NCBI GenBank assembly: GCA_964516515.1 | Contig: CAZEYA010000001.1 | Coordinates: 1-64,000, forward strand | Direction: 5' to 3' | DNA from: JANNOG01 sp964516515 | GTDB lineage: Bacteria; Actinomycetota; Actinomycetes; Actinomycetales; JBBAYJ01 | DNA length: 64,000 nucleotides | In this document: one piece after another, positions 40,295 through 49,448 of the stretch | Position numbering within the stretch: position 1 is the stretch's first letter | Layout of the letters: each line of letters opens with the position of its first letter | Made by a program: the position numbers and the translations under genes | Notes under the pieces: model-generated | Told to the model about the DNA's origin: nothing | Databases searched by the model: none | The model's input: only the letters and a program-made list of their open reading frames with translations

Positions 40295-41089
40295 ATGACC
40301 CAGACCAGCGGACCCAGAGGCGATGCGCCCCGGGCGGGGCACGACATCCGTAGCGAACGACTGAGGGCAGCGCCGGATGTGGTCGAGCTGCCGGTGGATG
40401 TACCACGCGAGCCTGATGGCCTGACCGCCAGGCAGCGCCTCGTGCTGGAGACCATCAAGGAATCCGTTGAACGACGGGGTTACCCACCCTCCATGCGCGA
40501 GATCGGCGAATCGGTCGGACTGACGTCACCGAGCAGCGTCGCTCACCAGCTCGCCGCCCTCGAACGCAAGGGCTGGTTGCGCCGGGACCCGAATCGGCCA
40601 CGCGCGATCGAGATCGTCAGCCCCAATCCGATGGGTGTTGGCAAACGCCGTGGTCCTTCAGCTGCGCAGTCGCATGCCCACACGCCCGAGGACACCGCGT
40701 ACGCATCCCGGCCCGAGCCCTCCTACGTTCCGCTCGTCGGTCGCATCGCCGCCGGCGTGCCGGTACTTGCGGAGGAATCTGTGGAGGAGGTCTTTCCCCT
40801 GCCTCGGTCCCTCGTCGGCGACGGCACCCTGTTCCTGTTGCAGGTCGCGGGTCAGTCGATGATTGACGCGGCTATCTGTGACGGCGACTGGGTCGTCGTC
40901 CGACAGCAGGCCGTGGCCGAGAACGGCGAGATCGTCGCCGCCATGATCGACGGGGAGGCGACCGTCAAGACCTACCGGCGGCGTGACGGCCACGTCTGGT
41001 TGATACCGCACAATCCCGCGTTCGAGCCGATTGCGGGTGACGACGCGACCATCCTGGGCAGGGTCACGGCGGTGCTGCGCCGGCTCTGA
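40295..41089 (+). CDS. lexA: LexA SOS repressor
   Basis: 264 residues. The winged helix is at 43-105 (LTARQRLVLETIKESVERRGYPPSMREIGESVGLTSPSSVAHQL). The autocleavage site is Ala153-Gly154 in IAAGVPV, with catalytic Ser188 (AGQSMIDAA) and Lys225 (ATVKTY). RecA filaments trigger self-cleavage, freeing SOS genes. A 40-residue N-terminal tail before the DNA-binding domain is longer than in E. coli LexA but common in actinobacteria. A Shine-Dalgarno-like GGAGACGAGG precedes the ATG. SOS boxes occur here, before chiZ and before recA. The end overlaps the convergent PLP gene by 26 bp. Confidence 0.94.
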   Translation: MTQTSGPRGDAPRAGHDIRSERLRAAPDVVELPVDVPREPDGLTARQRLVLETIKESVERRGYPPSMREIGESVGLTSPSSVAHQLAALERKGWLRRDPNRPRAIEIVSPNPMGVGKRRGPSAAQSHAHTPEDTAYASRPEPSYVPLVGRIAAGVPVLAEESVEEVFPLPRSLVGDGTLFLLQVAGQSMIDAAICDGDWVVVRQQAVAENGEIVAAMIDGEATVKTYRRRDGHVWLIPHNPAFEPIAGDDATILGRVTAVLRRL

Positions 41090-42140
41090 CCCGTCGCGTG
41101 CGGCGTTCGCTGAGACAGCTAGCGAGCAGTTCCACGTCGTCAGCGGTGTTCCAGACATGGAACCCGATCCGGACTCGGCCGGCTCGGACCGACACCGCAG
41201 CGCCGGCTTCGTATAGGGCTCTAGCCAGGACCTGGTCCGGGTCGTCCAGGGTCAGCACAGGCCGCCCGGCGGGTGCCAGGTCCAGCCGGGTCAGTAACGC
41301 GTCGGCCAGATCCGAGCCGTGGTGACGCAGATCCTCCGCATTGGCCGCGGCGAACAGCTCGAGGGAGGTGCGAGTTCCGAGCCATGCCAACCACGCTGGG
41401 GAGGTGTCGAAACGGCGCGCGGTTGCCGCGAGGTCAATGTGGGAGTAGACGCTGGTCCAAGGATCGTCCCCCGCGTACCAACCCGCCAGGATGGGGGTCA
41501 TCCGCTGGGCGACGTCGGGAGTGACAGTCATGAAGGCGCTGCCGCGGGGGCTGCACAGCCACTTATAGGCGGCGCACACCGTGATGTCGAACTGATTGGC
41601 GTCAATCGGCAGCCATCCGACTGCTTGTGTCGCATCGCAGATCACCAGGGCATCGACCGCTCGTGCTGCCGCCACGGTCGCCGCCGCGTCGACGAGCTCG
41701 CCGGTCGCGGACTGCGCCAACGAGAACGCAACGGCGTCGCAACCTTTCGTTACCGCCTCGGCCAGTGCACGCAACGGGACCGGGACGACCGTGGTGCCGT
41801 GGTGGGTTCGAGCCTGGAACGGCCCGGTCACCGAGGTGAACTCGCCTTCGGGAACGATGACCCTGGCGGAAGCGGGCAGTGCGGTGGCGGCGGTCGCAAC
41901 CAGCGCCGAGACCTGTGCTCCGATGGCGACACGGTCGACATCGACCCCCAAGAGGTGACCGTACGCCGCCCTCGCCGCGGTGACGTGATCGTCATAGCCG
42001 GTCGCGGTGGCCTCGCCCCGGTGCCACTCGTCGAGGCCGCGATGAAGGGCGGCCACGGTCACCCGTGGCGGCAGACCCAGTGTCGAAGCGTTGAGATAGC
42101 CCGGAGCCGGGTCCCAATGCTCATGGATCCCCTCCGTCAT
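41064..42140 (-). CDS. Class V aminotransferase-fold PLP enzyme
   Basis: 358 residues. The fold resembles cysteine desulfurase/kynureninase-type class V enzymes: YLNASTLGLPP, VPEGEFTSV, VICDATQAVGWLPID (cofactor Asp) and CAAYKWLCSPRGSAFM with the likely PLP lysine. There is no N-terminal transport signal, and the mobile cysteine loop of IscS/SufS was not seen, so a true desulfurase is doubtful. Homologues sit beside dinG/lexA in many actinobacteria without assigned substrate. Its ATG overlaps the dinG stop (ATGA), so the two are translated together. Confidence 0.78.
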   Translation of the reverse strand: MTEGIHEHWDPAPGYLNASTLGLPPRVTVAALHRGLDEWHRGEATATGYDDHVTAARAAYGHLLGVDVDRVAIGAQVSALVATAATALPASARVIVPEGEFTSVTGPFQARTHHGTTVVPVPLRALAEAVTKGCDAVAFSLAQSATGELVDAAATVAAARAVDALVICDATQAVGWLPIDANQFDITVCAAYKWLCSPRGSAFMTVTPDVAQRMTPILAGWYAGDDPWTSVYSHIDLAATARRFDTSPAWLAWLGTRTSLELFAAANAEDLRHHGSDLADALLTRLDLAPAGRPVLTLDDPDQVLARALYEAGAAVSVRAGRVRIGFHVWNTADDVELLASCLSERRTRRVRAGAAPP

Positions 42141-44242
42141 CCGGCCACCGCGCCTGCCGACAGGCGGCGCAGTGCTTCGGTGACGACCCCGGTGTCAGTC
42201 GTGCGCCACATCGGGGGCATCGCCCTGATCAGCACCGCGCCGTATCGCCTGCTCAGCAGCCGCGAGTCGAGCACGGCCACGACCCCGCGGTCGTCCACCC
42301 GGCGAATCAGCCGCCCCGCACCCTGCGCCAGCAGGGTCGCGGCGTGGTTGACCGAGATCGCGGCGAAGCCGCTGCCGCCCGCCGCGTCGACCGCCTCGCT
42401 GCGTGCCGAGGTCAAGGGGTCGTCCGGTCGTGGGAAGGGAATACGGTCGATGAGCACCAGTCGGCACGCCGCCCCCGGTACGTCCACGCCCTGCCACAGA
42501 CCAAGCGTCCCGAACAGGCACGTCGCGTCGTCCTTGGCGAATCGCCGGACCAGGGCCGCGGCCGTGTCGTCGCCCTGGCAGAGGACGGGGATCGATGTCC
42601 GCTTGCGAAGGATCTCCGTCGCCGCAACCGCGGCTCGACGCGAGGAGAACAACCCCAGCGTTGCTCCGCCGGCGGCGGTGACCAGCGCCTCGATCTCCGC
42701 ATGCAGCACCTGCGGATGCTCATCCCGCCCCGGCGGCGGCAGATGAGCGGCGATGTAGAGGATCCCCTGGCGCCCGTAGTCGAAGGGACTCCCGGCATCC
42801 AGACTGTCCCAGGGCCGCTCATCCTCACCGCCTACGGGCAGGCCGACCCGCCTGGCCAGCACGTCGAAGCGGCCGCCGGGTGCGAGGGTCGCCGACGTCA
42901 TGATCACCGTTCGGTCGCTCAACACCCGCTCGGCGAGCATCCTCGCCACGCTCAGCGGTGCACCGTGCAGACTGCGGCCGCGGCTCTCGCTCTCCTCGAC
43001 CCAGAGCACGTCGGCGCCCGGCCGGGACTGGTCGGCGGCCGTCGACGCAGGCTCGTCGTTCACCGCGGCAGTCCGGGCGGTGTCCGCGGCCCCCGTCATC
43101 GAGCCGTCGATCGCGCCGGCCGCATCCGCGGCGGTTGGGGCGACCTCGTGGCCGGTCAGTCTGATCGCTACCTCCTCGAGTTCGCTCAGAGTCGCCCGCG
43201 CCGCCTGCACTCGCGTCGTGGACTCACCCGGCGTGGCGGGTGCCACCGACCGTGCCGCCGACCTGGCCGCCGTCGCCACCAGCAGCAGCGCGTCGGCCAT
43301 CGACCTCGGCACCCCGGACGCCAGTCGCCCCACCGGCGCGGCGTCCAGCGCACCGCTCAGCGCCCGGCCGGCCGACTCGAGGTCCGCGATGTCCCCGCCC
43401 GCCACCCGCGCGGTGGCGGCCGCAGCCGCCACCGTTGCGGCGCTGATCTCGGCGGTCAACGCGCCAGTCACCCGGTCGACGAAGTCGTGCCCCTCGTCGA
43501 TGATGACCGCCGCGTGCTCCGGCAGCGTCCCGGGTCGGTCCGCGGCGTCGATGGCCAGCAGCGCATGGTTGGTCACCACGATGTCCGCCTCGCGCGCTGC
43601 GCGCCTGGCCGCCTCGCTGAAGCACTCCGCACCCTGCGGGCAGCGGGTGGCCCCGAGGCACTCGCGCGCCGTCACCGAGACGGCCCGCCATGCGCGGTCG
43701 CTGACCCCGGGATCCAGGTCGTCGCGATCTCCGGTCGCGGTCTCCTCGGCCCATGTCCGCAGTCGTATCACCTGCGTCTCCAGCCCCGATCGCACACCCG
43801 GCGGCGCCTCCTGCCACAGCGCGTCGCCGGCACCGGCATCATCGCCCGGGGTGGCGATCCGGTGCCGGCAGAGGTAGTTGTGCCGACCCTTGAGCAGCGC
43901 CCACGTCGGGCGCCGTCCCAGCGCGGCGGTCGCGGCATCGGCCAGCCGGGGCAGGTCGTGCGACACGAGTTGCGCCTGCAATGCGAGAGTGCTCGTGGCT
44001 ACCACGACGCGCCCCTTCCCCCGGCCGGCGGCCAGCAGCGCCGGGACCAGGTAGGCCCACGACTTGCCGGTGCCAGTGCCGGCTTGGACCAGCAGATGCC
44101 GCCGGCTGGCCAGCGCGTGCATCACCGCCTCGGCCATCGCCACCTGGCCGTCCCGTCGCTGTCCGCCGGCAGCCGCTACCGCGCGTCCGAGTACACCAGC
44201 GAGGCCTCCCTCGTCACCCTCGGCAGCACCCTGAGACGTCAC
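42137..44242 (-). CDS. dinG: DinG-like ATP-dependent DNA helicase (XPD family)
   Basis: 701 residues. Walker A QAGTGTGKSWAYLVPAL and the DEGH box in VIIDEGHDF define an XPD/DinG superfamily 2 helicase. Four cysteines between them (NYLCRH, ECLGATRCPQGAEC) form an iron-sulfur cluster site. Later motifs are MTSATLAPGG, GLFSSRRAA, LFGTLGLWQGVDVPG and QGAGRLIRR. It unwinds 5'-tailed DNA, R-loops or G-quadruplexes in repair. It is followed by the PLP enzyme and preceded by hflX on the same strand (36-bp gap). A long Ala/Thr-rich insert (about residues 340-415) separates the halves. Confidence 0.88.
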   Translation of the reverse strand: MTSQGAAEGDEGGLAGVLGRAVAAAGGQRRDGQVAMAEAVMHALASRRHLLVQAGTGTGKSWAYLVPALLAAGRGKGRVVVATSTLALQAQLVSHDLPRLADAATAALGRRPTWALLKGRHNYLCRHRIATPGDDAGAGDALWQEAPPGVRSGLETQVIRLRTWAEETATGDRDDLDPGVSDRAWRAVSVTARECLGATRCPQGAECFSEAARRAAREADIVVTNHALLAIDAADRPGTLPEHAAVIIDEGHDFVDRVTGALTAEISAATVAAAAATARVAGGDIADLESAGRALSGALDAAPVGRLASGVPRSMADALLLVATAARSAARSVAPATPGESTTRVQAARATLSELEEVAIRLTGHEVAPTAADAAGAIDGSMTGAADTARTAAVNDEPASTAADQSRPGADVLWVEESESRGRSLHGAPLSVARMLAERVLSDRTVIMTSATLAPGGRFDVLARRVGLPVGGEDERPWDSLDAGSPFDYGRQGILYIAAHLPPPGRDEHPQVLHAEIEALVTAAGGATLGLFSSRRAAVAATEILRKRTSIPVLCQGDDTAAALVRRFAKDDATCLFGTLGLWQGVDVPGAACRLVLIDRIPFPRPDDPLTSARSEAVDAAGGSGFAAISVNHAATLLAQGAGRLIRRVDDRGVVAVLDSRLLSRRYGAVLIRAMPPMWRTTDTGVVTEALRRLSAGAVAG

Positions 44243-44278
44243 GCCGCCTCCAGAAGTGCCGCAGCACGCGGCCGCGTG

Positions 44279-45760
44279 TCAGCGGGTACCGGGGACCGGG
44301 ACCGTTGAGCCGAACCCAGCTTCGTGGGCGGAGTGAGCCTGGGCCAGGGCTTCGGCGAGGCCGGCGGCGACGAATGCATGCACGTGAGTGCCGCCCTCCG
44401 TGTGCTCCACGGCCAGCACCTCACCCTCGTTGTGTACCCGTGACATGAGGTCGCCCCGGGTGTAGGGCACAACGACGTCGACCTCGCGGCGGGGCCGTGG
44501 CAGCCGGTCGGCCACCGCTGCCCGCAGCTTGCCGACCCCGGCACCGGTACGCGCCGAGACGACAATGGCATCGGGCAGCCGCCGCAGGATCTGCCGGACC
44601 GTCTCGGGGTCGGCGAGGTCGGACTTGTTGATGACGACCAGCTCGGGTACGTCGGCCGCACCGATCTCAGCCAGTACGCCGCGTACGGCGACGAGCTGGC
44701 CGTATGGGTCCGGATTGGACCCGTCCAGAACGTGGACGAGCAGATCGGCACCGGAAACCTCCTCCAGGGTCGAGCGGAACGCCTCGACCAACTGGGTCGG
44801 CAGCCTACGGACGAACCCGACGGTGTCAGTCAGGGTGAACTCCCGCCCGTCATCGGTCTGACTCCGGCGCACGGTCGGGTCCAGAGTGGCGAACAACGCA
44901 TCCTCGACCAGGACTCCCGCACCGGTCAGCCGATTGAGCAAGCTGGACTTGCCGGCATTGGTGTAGCCGGCGATGGCGACCGCGGGTACGGCGTTGCGGC
45001 GGCGGGACTGCCGCTTGGTCTCGCGCGCGACCTTCATCGCGACGATCTCCCGGCGCAGCTTGGCCATCCGCATCCGGATGCGGCGGCGGTCCAGCTCGAT
45101 CTTGGTCTCACCGGGACCACGTGAGCCGATCCCGGCACCCCCCGCGACGCGACCACCGGCCTGCCGGGACATCGATTCACCCCAACCGCGCAGCCGCGGC
45201 AGCAGGTAGTCCAACTGCGCAAGTTCGACCTGCGCCTTGCCCTCCTTGGACGTGGCGTGCTGGGCAAAGATGTCGAGGATCAACGCGGTTCGGTCGACGA
45301 CCTTGACCTTGACCACGTCCTCCAGGCCGCGCCGTTGCGAGGGGCTGAGCTCGTCGTCGCAGATCACGGTGTCCGCCCCGGTGGCCGCCACGGCGTCACG
45401 GAGCTCCTCGGCCTTGCCCGAGCCCAGGTATGTGGCGGGATCGGGGTGGGGCCGGCGCTGCAGCATGGCATCGAGCACTTCCGATCCCGCGGTCTGGGCC
45501 AGGGCCGCCAACTCCGCCAGGGACAGTTCTGCCTCGCGCACCCCGTTCTCGCCGCTCTGGCGCCACAGGCCGACGAGCACCACCCGTTCCAGCCGCAGCT
45601 GCCGGTATTCGACCTCGGTGACGTCGGTGAGCTCTGTCGACAGTCCCCTGACCCGGCGCAGCGCATGCCGGTCGGCGACGTCCATGTCCTCGGCGATAAG
45701 CGGGCGGTCGTCGTCCAGCGGTGCTCCATCCAACGCGTTGATGCGGGTACGCAATGTCAT
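44279..45760 (-). CDS. hflX: Ribosome-associated GTPase HflX
   Basis: 493 residues. N-terminal HflX domain: RVVLVGLWRQ, HPDPATYLGSGKAEEL, FAQHATSKEGKAQVELAQLDYLLPRLRGWG. Then the linker RGPGETKIELDRRRIRMR and GTPase motifs GYTNAGKSSLLNRLTG (G1), DTVGFVRRLPTQLVEAFRSTLEEV (G3 region) and NKSDLAD (G4). It splits or rescues stalled ribosomes. ATG 45760 is preferred because the 34 upstream in-frame codons look non-coding. Divergent from a methyltransferase gene and upstream of dinG, as in other actinobacteria. Confidence 0.92.
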   Translation of the reverse strand: MTLRTRINALDGAPLDDDRPLIAEDMDVADRHALRRVRGLSTELTDVTEVEYRQLRLERVVLVGLWRQSGENGVREAELSLAELAALAQTAGSEVLDAMLQRRPHPDPATYLGSGKAEELRDAVAATGADTVICDDELSPSQRRGLEDVVKVKVVDRTALILDIFAQHATSKEGKAQVELAQLDYLLPRLRGWGESMSRQAGGRVAGGAGIGSRGPGETKIELDRRRIRMRMAKLRREIVAMKVARETKRQSRRRNAVPAVAIAGYTNAGKSSLLNRLTGAGVLVEDALFATLDPTVRRSQTDDGREFTLTDTVGFVRRLPTQLVEAFRSTLEEVSGADLLVHVLDGSNPDPYGQLVAVRGVLAEIGAADVPELVVINKSDLADPETVRQILRRLPDAIVVSARTGAGVGKLRAAVADRLPRPRREVDVVVPYTRGDLMSRVHNEGEVLAVEHTEGGTHVHAFVAAGLAEALAQAHSAHEAGFGSTVPVPGTR

Positions 45761-45887
45761 CGCGTCCAGGGTCGCACGACCCGACCGCTCACAGCGAACG
45801 GATATCGCTGGGGTAACGACGGGCTGATCACGGAACCAGTCGTTCGTGCCGCTGGCATTCACGGCCTGAGGGGAGCAGGCTCCTCGC

Positions 45888-46550
45888 GTGACGGCGATGG
45901 ACAGCGACGCGGGCGAGCGCCCCCAGCCGCCGGGAGCCGCCGCGGGGGACCACTACTTCGCCGAACGGCCGGGCTCGCCAGCGACGACACGGGCCCTGCG
46001 GGTTCGGTTGCGAGGACGGGACGTCACGGTCACCACGGCGGGCGGCGTCTTCTCACCGGACCGGCTGGATCCTGGCACCGAGGTCCTGCTGCGGGAGGCA
46101 CCGGTGCTGCCCCCCGGCGGCGACCTGCTGGATCTCGGGTGCGGCTGGGGACCGCTCGCACTGAGCATGGCCTTGGCCTCCCCCGCGTCCACGGTATGGG
46201 CGGTGGACGTCAACGAGCGTGCCCGTCACCTCACCCGGCATAACGCGGTGTCGCTGGCTCTGCCGGGGCTTCGGGTGGTGGCTCCGCATGAGGTGCCGGC
46301 CGGGCTGCGTTTCGACGCCATCTGGTCCAACCCGCCGATCCGCATCGGCAAGGCGGGGCTGCACCAGTTGTTACTGCAGTGGCTGCCCCGGCTGTCGGCT
46401 GGGGCATCGGGTTGGTTGGTGGTGCAGCGCAACCTGGGGGCCGACTCGCTGCACCGGTGGCTGCAGCATGCGCTGGCGGACGTGGCCACGGTCGAGCGTT
46501 CGGCCAGCTCGAAGGGCTACCGGGTGCTCCGGGTCAGGTATCTGCACTGA
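45888..46550 (+). CDS. RsmC-like class I SAM-dependent methyltransferase
   Basis: 220 residues. After a 20-residue tail: DHYFAERPGSPATTRALRVRLRGRDVTVTTAGGVFSPDRLDPGT, then the SAM-binding DLLDLGCGWGPLALSMA, then FDAIWSNPPIRIGKAGLH with the NPP(I/F/Y) catalytic motif of N-methyltransferases acting on RNA bases. This single-domain form resembles the catalytic half of 16S rRNA G1207 methyltransferase RsmC; the exact target is unproven. GTG 45888 or ATG 45897 could start it. It is divergent from hflX and convergent with dapF. Confidence 0.8.
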   Translation: MTAMDSDAGERPQPPGAAAGDHYFAERPGSPATTRALRVRLRGRDVTVTTAGGVFSPDRLDPGTEVLLREAPVLPPGGDLLDLGCGWGPLALSMALASPASTVWAVDVNERARHLTRHNAVSLALPGLRVVAPHEVPAGLRFDAIWSNPPIRIGKAGLHQLLLQWLPRLSAGASGWLVVQRNLGADSLHRWLQHALADVATVERSASSKGYRVLRVRYLH

Positions 46551-46572
46551 GCCGCGGCAGGCAGGCGGCGCC

Positions 46573-47526
46573 TCAGCCGCCCAACCATCCAGCATCGAGG
46601 ACGATATCGGCCACGATCACTGCGGGGCCGACGAGAACGGCGCGGCCACCTTCCAGCTCAACCTCTAACGCACCGCCCGCCACGTCCACCGACCAGCGGT
46701 GGGGGGCACCCTCACCGGCCCAAACCGCTGCCGCGGTGGCGGCGGCGACCGCGCCGGTGCCGCAGGACCGGGTCTCGCCGGAGCCGCGCTCGTGCACCCG
46801 CATCGCCAACCTGCCGGTGCCAGCGTCGCCGTCGTAGCCGAGCACAGCGACGAACTCGACGTTGGCGCCCTCGGCCGGGTGTGGCAGCAAGTGCGGCGCG
46901 TGCCGCAGGTCCAGCCCAGCGAGCTCGTCGAGGCCCGTCAGCGCGACGACCACATGCGGATTGCCGACGTCGACGCTCATCCCCGAGCGGGGCGCCTCTC
47001 CCAGACCGGGAACGGCGACGAGGGTGTCGACCTCGGTGTCACCGGGGGCGGCGTCCAGTGCGCTGCCGTCCGGGACGCCGACGCTGACCAAGCCCATCTC
47101 CACGGCCCACACTCCGGGGAAGCGACGATGCAGCCGCCGAGGCCCGGCCGCGGTCAGGACATCGAGCGTGTCAGCGCCAGCCAAGCCGTCGCGCCGCAAG
47201 GCCTCCGCCATGACCCGGATCCCGTTGCCGCACATCAAGCCGACAGAGCCGTCGCTGTTGCGGTAGTCCATCAGCCAGGCTGGCTCGGCGCTGCCATCGG
47301 CCCCGGCCCCGCTGCCGACGGGTGCCCTCGCCGCCCTGATCACGCCGTCCGCGCCGAGGCCGCTGCGCCGGTCGCACACCCGCTCGGCGAACTCAGAGCC
47401 GAGCCAGGCGAAGCGGTCGTCGGGGTCGATGACGATGATGAAGTCGTTCTCGGTGCCGTGACCCTTGACGGCCCGGATACCGGCATCGAGACGAAGCGGT
47501 GCGCTGGTGGGGGCGATCGCGGTCAC
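46573..47526 (-). CDS. dapF: Diaminopimelate epimerase
   Basis: 317 residues. It converts LL- to meso-diaminopimelate for peptidoglycan and lysine. KGHGTENDFIIV starts the fold. The catalytic cysteines are in GLMCGNGIRV and GSGETRSCGTGAVAAA, the classic pair. DVGNPHVVVAL lies between. GTG 47526 gives the standard N-terminus; an earlier in-frame TTG at 47553 would overlap miaA. It follows miaA closely on the same strand, as in other actinobacteria. Confidence 0.92.
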   Translation of the reverse strand: MTAIAPTSAPLRLDAGIRAVKGHGTENDFIIVIDPDDRFAWLGSEFAERVCDRRSGLGADGVIRAARAPVGSGAGADGSAEPAWLMDYRNSDGSVGLMCGNGIRVMAEALRRDGLAGADTLDVLTAAGPRRLHRRFPGVWAVEMGLVSVGVPDGSALDAAPGDTEVDTLVAVPGLGEAPRSGMSVDVGNPHVVVALTGLDELAGLDLRHAPHLLPHPAEGANVEFVAVLGYDGDAGTGRLAMRVHERGSGETRSCGTGAVAAATAAAVWAGEGAPHRWSVDVAGGALEVELEGGRAVLVGPAVIVADIVLDAGWLGG

Positions 47527-47530
47527 TGGC

Positions 47531-48502
47531 TCAGGATGCCACCGCGACCCCAAGTGAGCGCACGTGTGTCAGCACTCGATCGTCCAGGTGAGGGTCGGCG
47601 GCGTCGAACCAGGTGATGCGCGAGTCGCGGCGGAACCAGGTCTGCTGGCGCCGGGCGAAACGTCGAGTGGCCGTGACGGTGGCAGCCGCGGCGGCGGCCA
47701 GCGTAGGGCTGCTCTGTGCAGCGGCGCCGAGGCCTGGCACGGCGTCCAGCGCGGCCAGTACCTGTGCGTACCCGAGCGCCCGGGACGCGGTCGGCCCCGA
47801 CCGCAATCCGTCACCGAGCAACCCATGCACCTCCGCCACCAGGCCCGCATCGAACATCGCCCCGACGCGTGACTCGATACGCCGGTCGAGATCACCCGGC
47901 TCTCGACGCAGCCCGACCGCGACTGCGGGTACGGCGTAGGGCGCGTCACGGGGCAGGGTGGCCGCAAATGGTCGGCCCGTCATCCCGATGACCTCCAGCG
48001 CCCGGATCACCCTGCGCACGTTGCCGGGCTCGATCGCAGTTGCGGCCTGCGGATCCACGTCGACCAGCCGGTCGTGCATCGCCTGCGGGCCCAGCCGTGC
48101 GGCTTCGGCCTCCAGCGCCACCCTGGCCGCGGGATCGGTACCAGGAAACCGCAGATCATCGAGAGCGGCTCCGATGTAGAGCCCGGAACCGCCGGTGAGG
48201 ATGGGAACACGTGCCCGGTGGGCGATGTCTGCCATGGCGGCTCGAGCCAACACTTGATACTCCGCCACGCTGGCGGTCGCGGTGACCGGCCAGACGTCCA
48301 ACACGTGATGGGGCACACCCAAGCACTCCGCCGGGGTCGGCTTGGCGGTACCGATGTCCATTCCTCGGTACAGCTGCATCGAGTCGGCGTTGACCACCTC
48401 GCCGCCCAATGCCAGCGCCAGCCGGACGGCCAGCGCGGACTTGCCCGTGGCGGTCGCTCCCACGACCGCCACGACAGGCAGCGTCTGCGGCACGCTCGTC
48501 AT
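47531..48502 (-). CDS. miaA: tRNA dimethylallyltransferase
   Basis: 323 residues. VVGATATGKSALAVRLA is the Walker A motif. NADSMQLYRGMDIGTAKP is the strongly conserved MiaA signature, followed by GVPHHVLDVWPV and LTGGSGLYIGA. RFARRQQTWFRRDSRITWFD near the C-terminus contacts tRNA. It adds a dimethylallyl group to A37 of tRNAs reading UNN codons, the step before MiaB. The ATG at 48502 removes a non-conserved 10-residue extension. One operon with dapF downstream. Confidence 0.93.
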   Translation of the reverse strand: MTSVPQTLPVVAVVGATATGKSALAVRLALALGGEVVNADSMQLYRGMDIGTAKPTPAECLGVPHHVLDVWPVTATASVAEYQVLARAAMADIAHRARVPILTGGSGLYIGAALDDLRFPGTDPAARVALEAEAARLGPQAMHDRLVDVDPQAATAIEPGNVRRVIRALEVIGMTGRPFAATLPRDAPYAVPAVAVGLRREPGDLDRRIESRVGAMFDAGLVAEVHGLLGDGLRSGPTASRALGYAQVLAALDAVPGLGAAAQSSPTLAAAAAATVTATRRFARRQQTWFRRDSRITWFDAADPHLDDRVLTHVRSLGVAVAS

Positions 48503-48586
48503 CGCCTGGCCTGTCGCCGAGGCAGATCGCATCTGTTCATCCGGAGCTGTTGACGCGGTCGCGGCCGGGCCCGGATCGTTATCGGA

Positions 48587-48793
48587 ATGGGATCACTGGA
48601 CGACGTCACGCAGCGGACCAAGGGCCTGGTCGACGCCGTCACCGACCTCGCCGCAGACCATCCCGACCAGGTCGAGGACGCCCTCGACCGGATCTCCGAC
48701 ATCGTCGACGACCGGACCGGCGGCAGGTTCACCGACCAGATCGACCGGGCGGAGGACGTGGTGCTGGACCGACTCAAGGACGACCGGGCCTGA
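48587..48793 (+). CDS. Small MT0933-like antitoxin-family protein
   Basis: 68 residues, very acidic and helical: LDDVTQRTKGLVDAVTDLAADHPDQVEDALDRISDIVDDRTGGRFTDQID. The last part, TGGRFTDQIDRAEDVV, matches the MT0933 (Rv0909) antitoxin-like family, common in actinobacteria as lone genes without toxin. No toxin gene is adjacent. Coding is supported by GC-rich third positions and the clean amphipathic pattern. Its 3' end overlaps the convergent gene by 20 bp. Function unproven. Confidence 0.7.
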   Translation: MGSLDDVTQRTKGLVDAVTDLAADHPDQVEDALDRISDIVDDRTGGRFTDQIDRAEDVVLDRLKDDRA

Positions 48794-49448
48794 CCGCGAC
48801 GAAGTAGCCGACCCCGATCGGGGCCTCCTCATAACGCAACTCCGCCTCGTACGCAGCTGGATCGGGGCCGGTCCCCGCAACGGGCAGCGCCGTGAACAGG
48901 GCGATACCGCCCAAGCCACGGCACCCCAGCGCACGAGCCATGTCCTGGTCGAGCCCGAGCACGCAGCCGCTCTGCAGCGCGTGCCCGATCTCGGTGTCGA
49001 ACACTGCGCCGAGCGGGTCCTCGCCACCGGGGGCACGGGGACCTCGAGTGGTGCTGCCGTCCGCGAGAACCAGCACGACTGTCCGCGAGTCGGTGACACC
49101 CAGCGCCGCGGCGAGGGCTGTGGCGTCGCTGGGCAGGTCAGGGACGACAGAGACCTCCAGGCCCGCCACCAGACCTGCCGCGCTCAGCAGGCGAGCGCCC
49201 AATTCATGAGGCCACCCCGCTGCTAGCGGCAAGCCGGGCCACGGCGCGATGGGCGCACCGAAACCGGACAGCGTCCCAACTTCGCGGCGGGCGGCGATCA
49301 CGAGCCGTTCCGGACGCGCCGTCGCCAGGTCCCGGAGCGCACGGCCGCAGGCATCGCGAACCCCCGTCAGGTCGTCGGCGCCCGGGCCGCTGATTTCCCG
49401 CAGCAGGCTGGGTGCGGCCGGGACGAGTGCCGCGGCGACGATGCTCAG
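48774..49448 (-). CDS. Class III extradiol dioxygenase subunit B-like protein, probable CTG start
   Basis: 224 residues. Similar to the actinobacterial family located between miaB and miaA/dapF (for example Rv2728c). The N-terminus SIVAAALVPAAPSLLREISG and segments LVIAARREVGTLSG and VLVLADGSTTRG match the LigB-like fold, but the iron-binding histidines of true dioxygenases are not evident, so catalysis is doubtful. Homologues start right at the residue encoded here by CTG 49448, which overlaps the miaB stop as CTGA. The only upstream in-frame start is GTG 49535, giving a 29-residue extension of out-of-frame miaB sequence. Confidence 0.68.
   Translation of the reverse strand: MSIVAAALVPAAPSLLREISGPGADDLTGVRDACGRALRDLATARPERLVIAARREVGTLSGFGAPIAPWPGLPLAAGWPHELGARLLSAAGLVAGLEVSVVPDLPSDATALAAALGVTDSRTVVLVLADGSTTRGPRAPGGEDPLGAVFDTEIGHALQSGCVLGLDQDMARALGCRGLGGIALFTALPVAGTGPDPAAYEAELRYEEAPIGVGYFVAVRPGRP

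Noticed and set aside
48587..48793. A complete toxin-antitoxin system at the MT0933-like gene
   Set aside because: No toxin gene is adjacent; neighbours are miaA and the dioxygenase-like gene.
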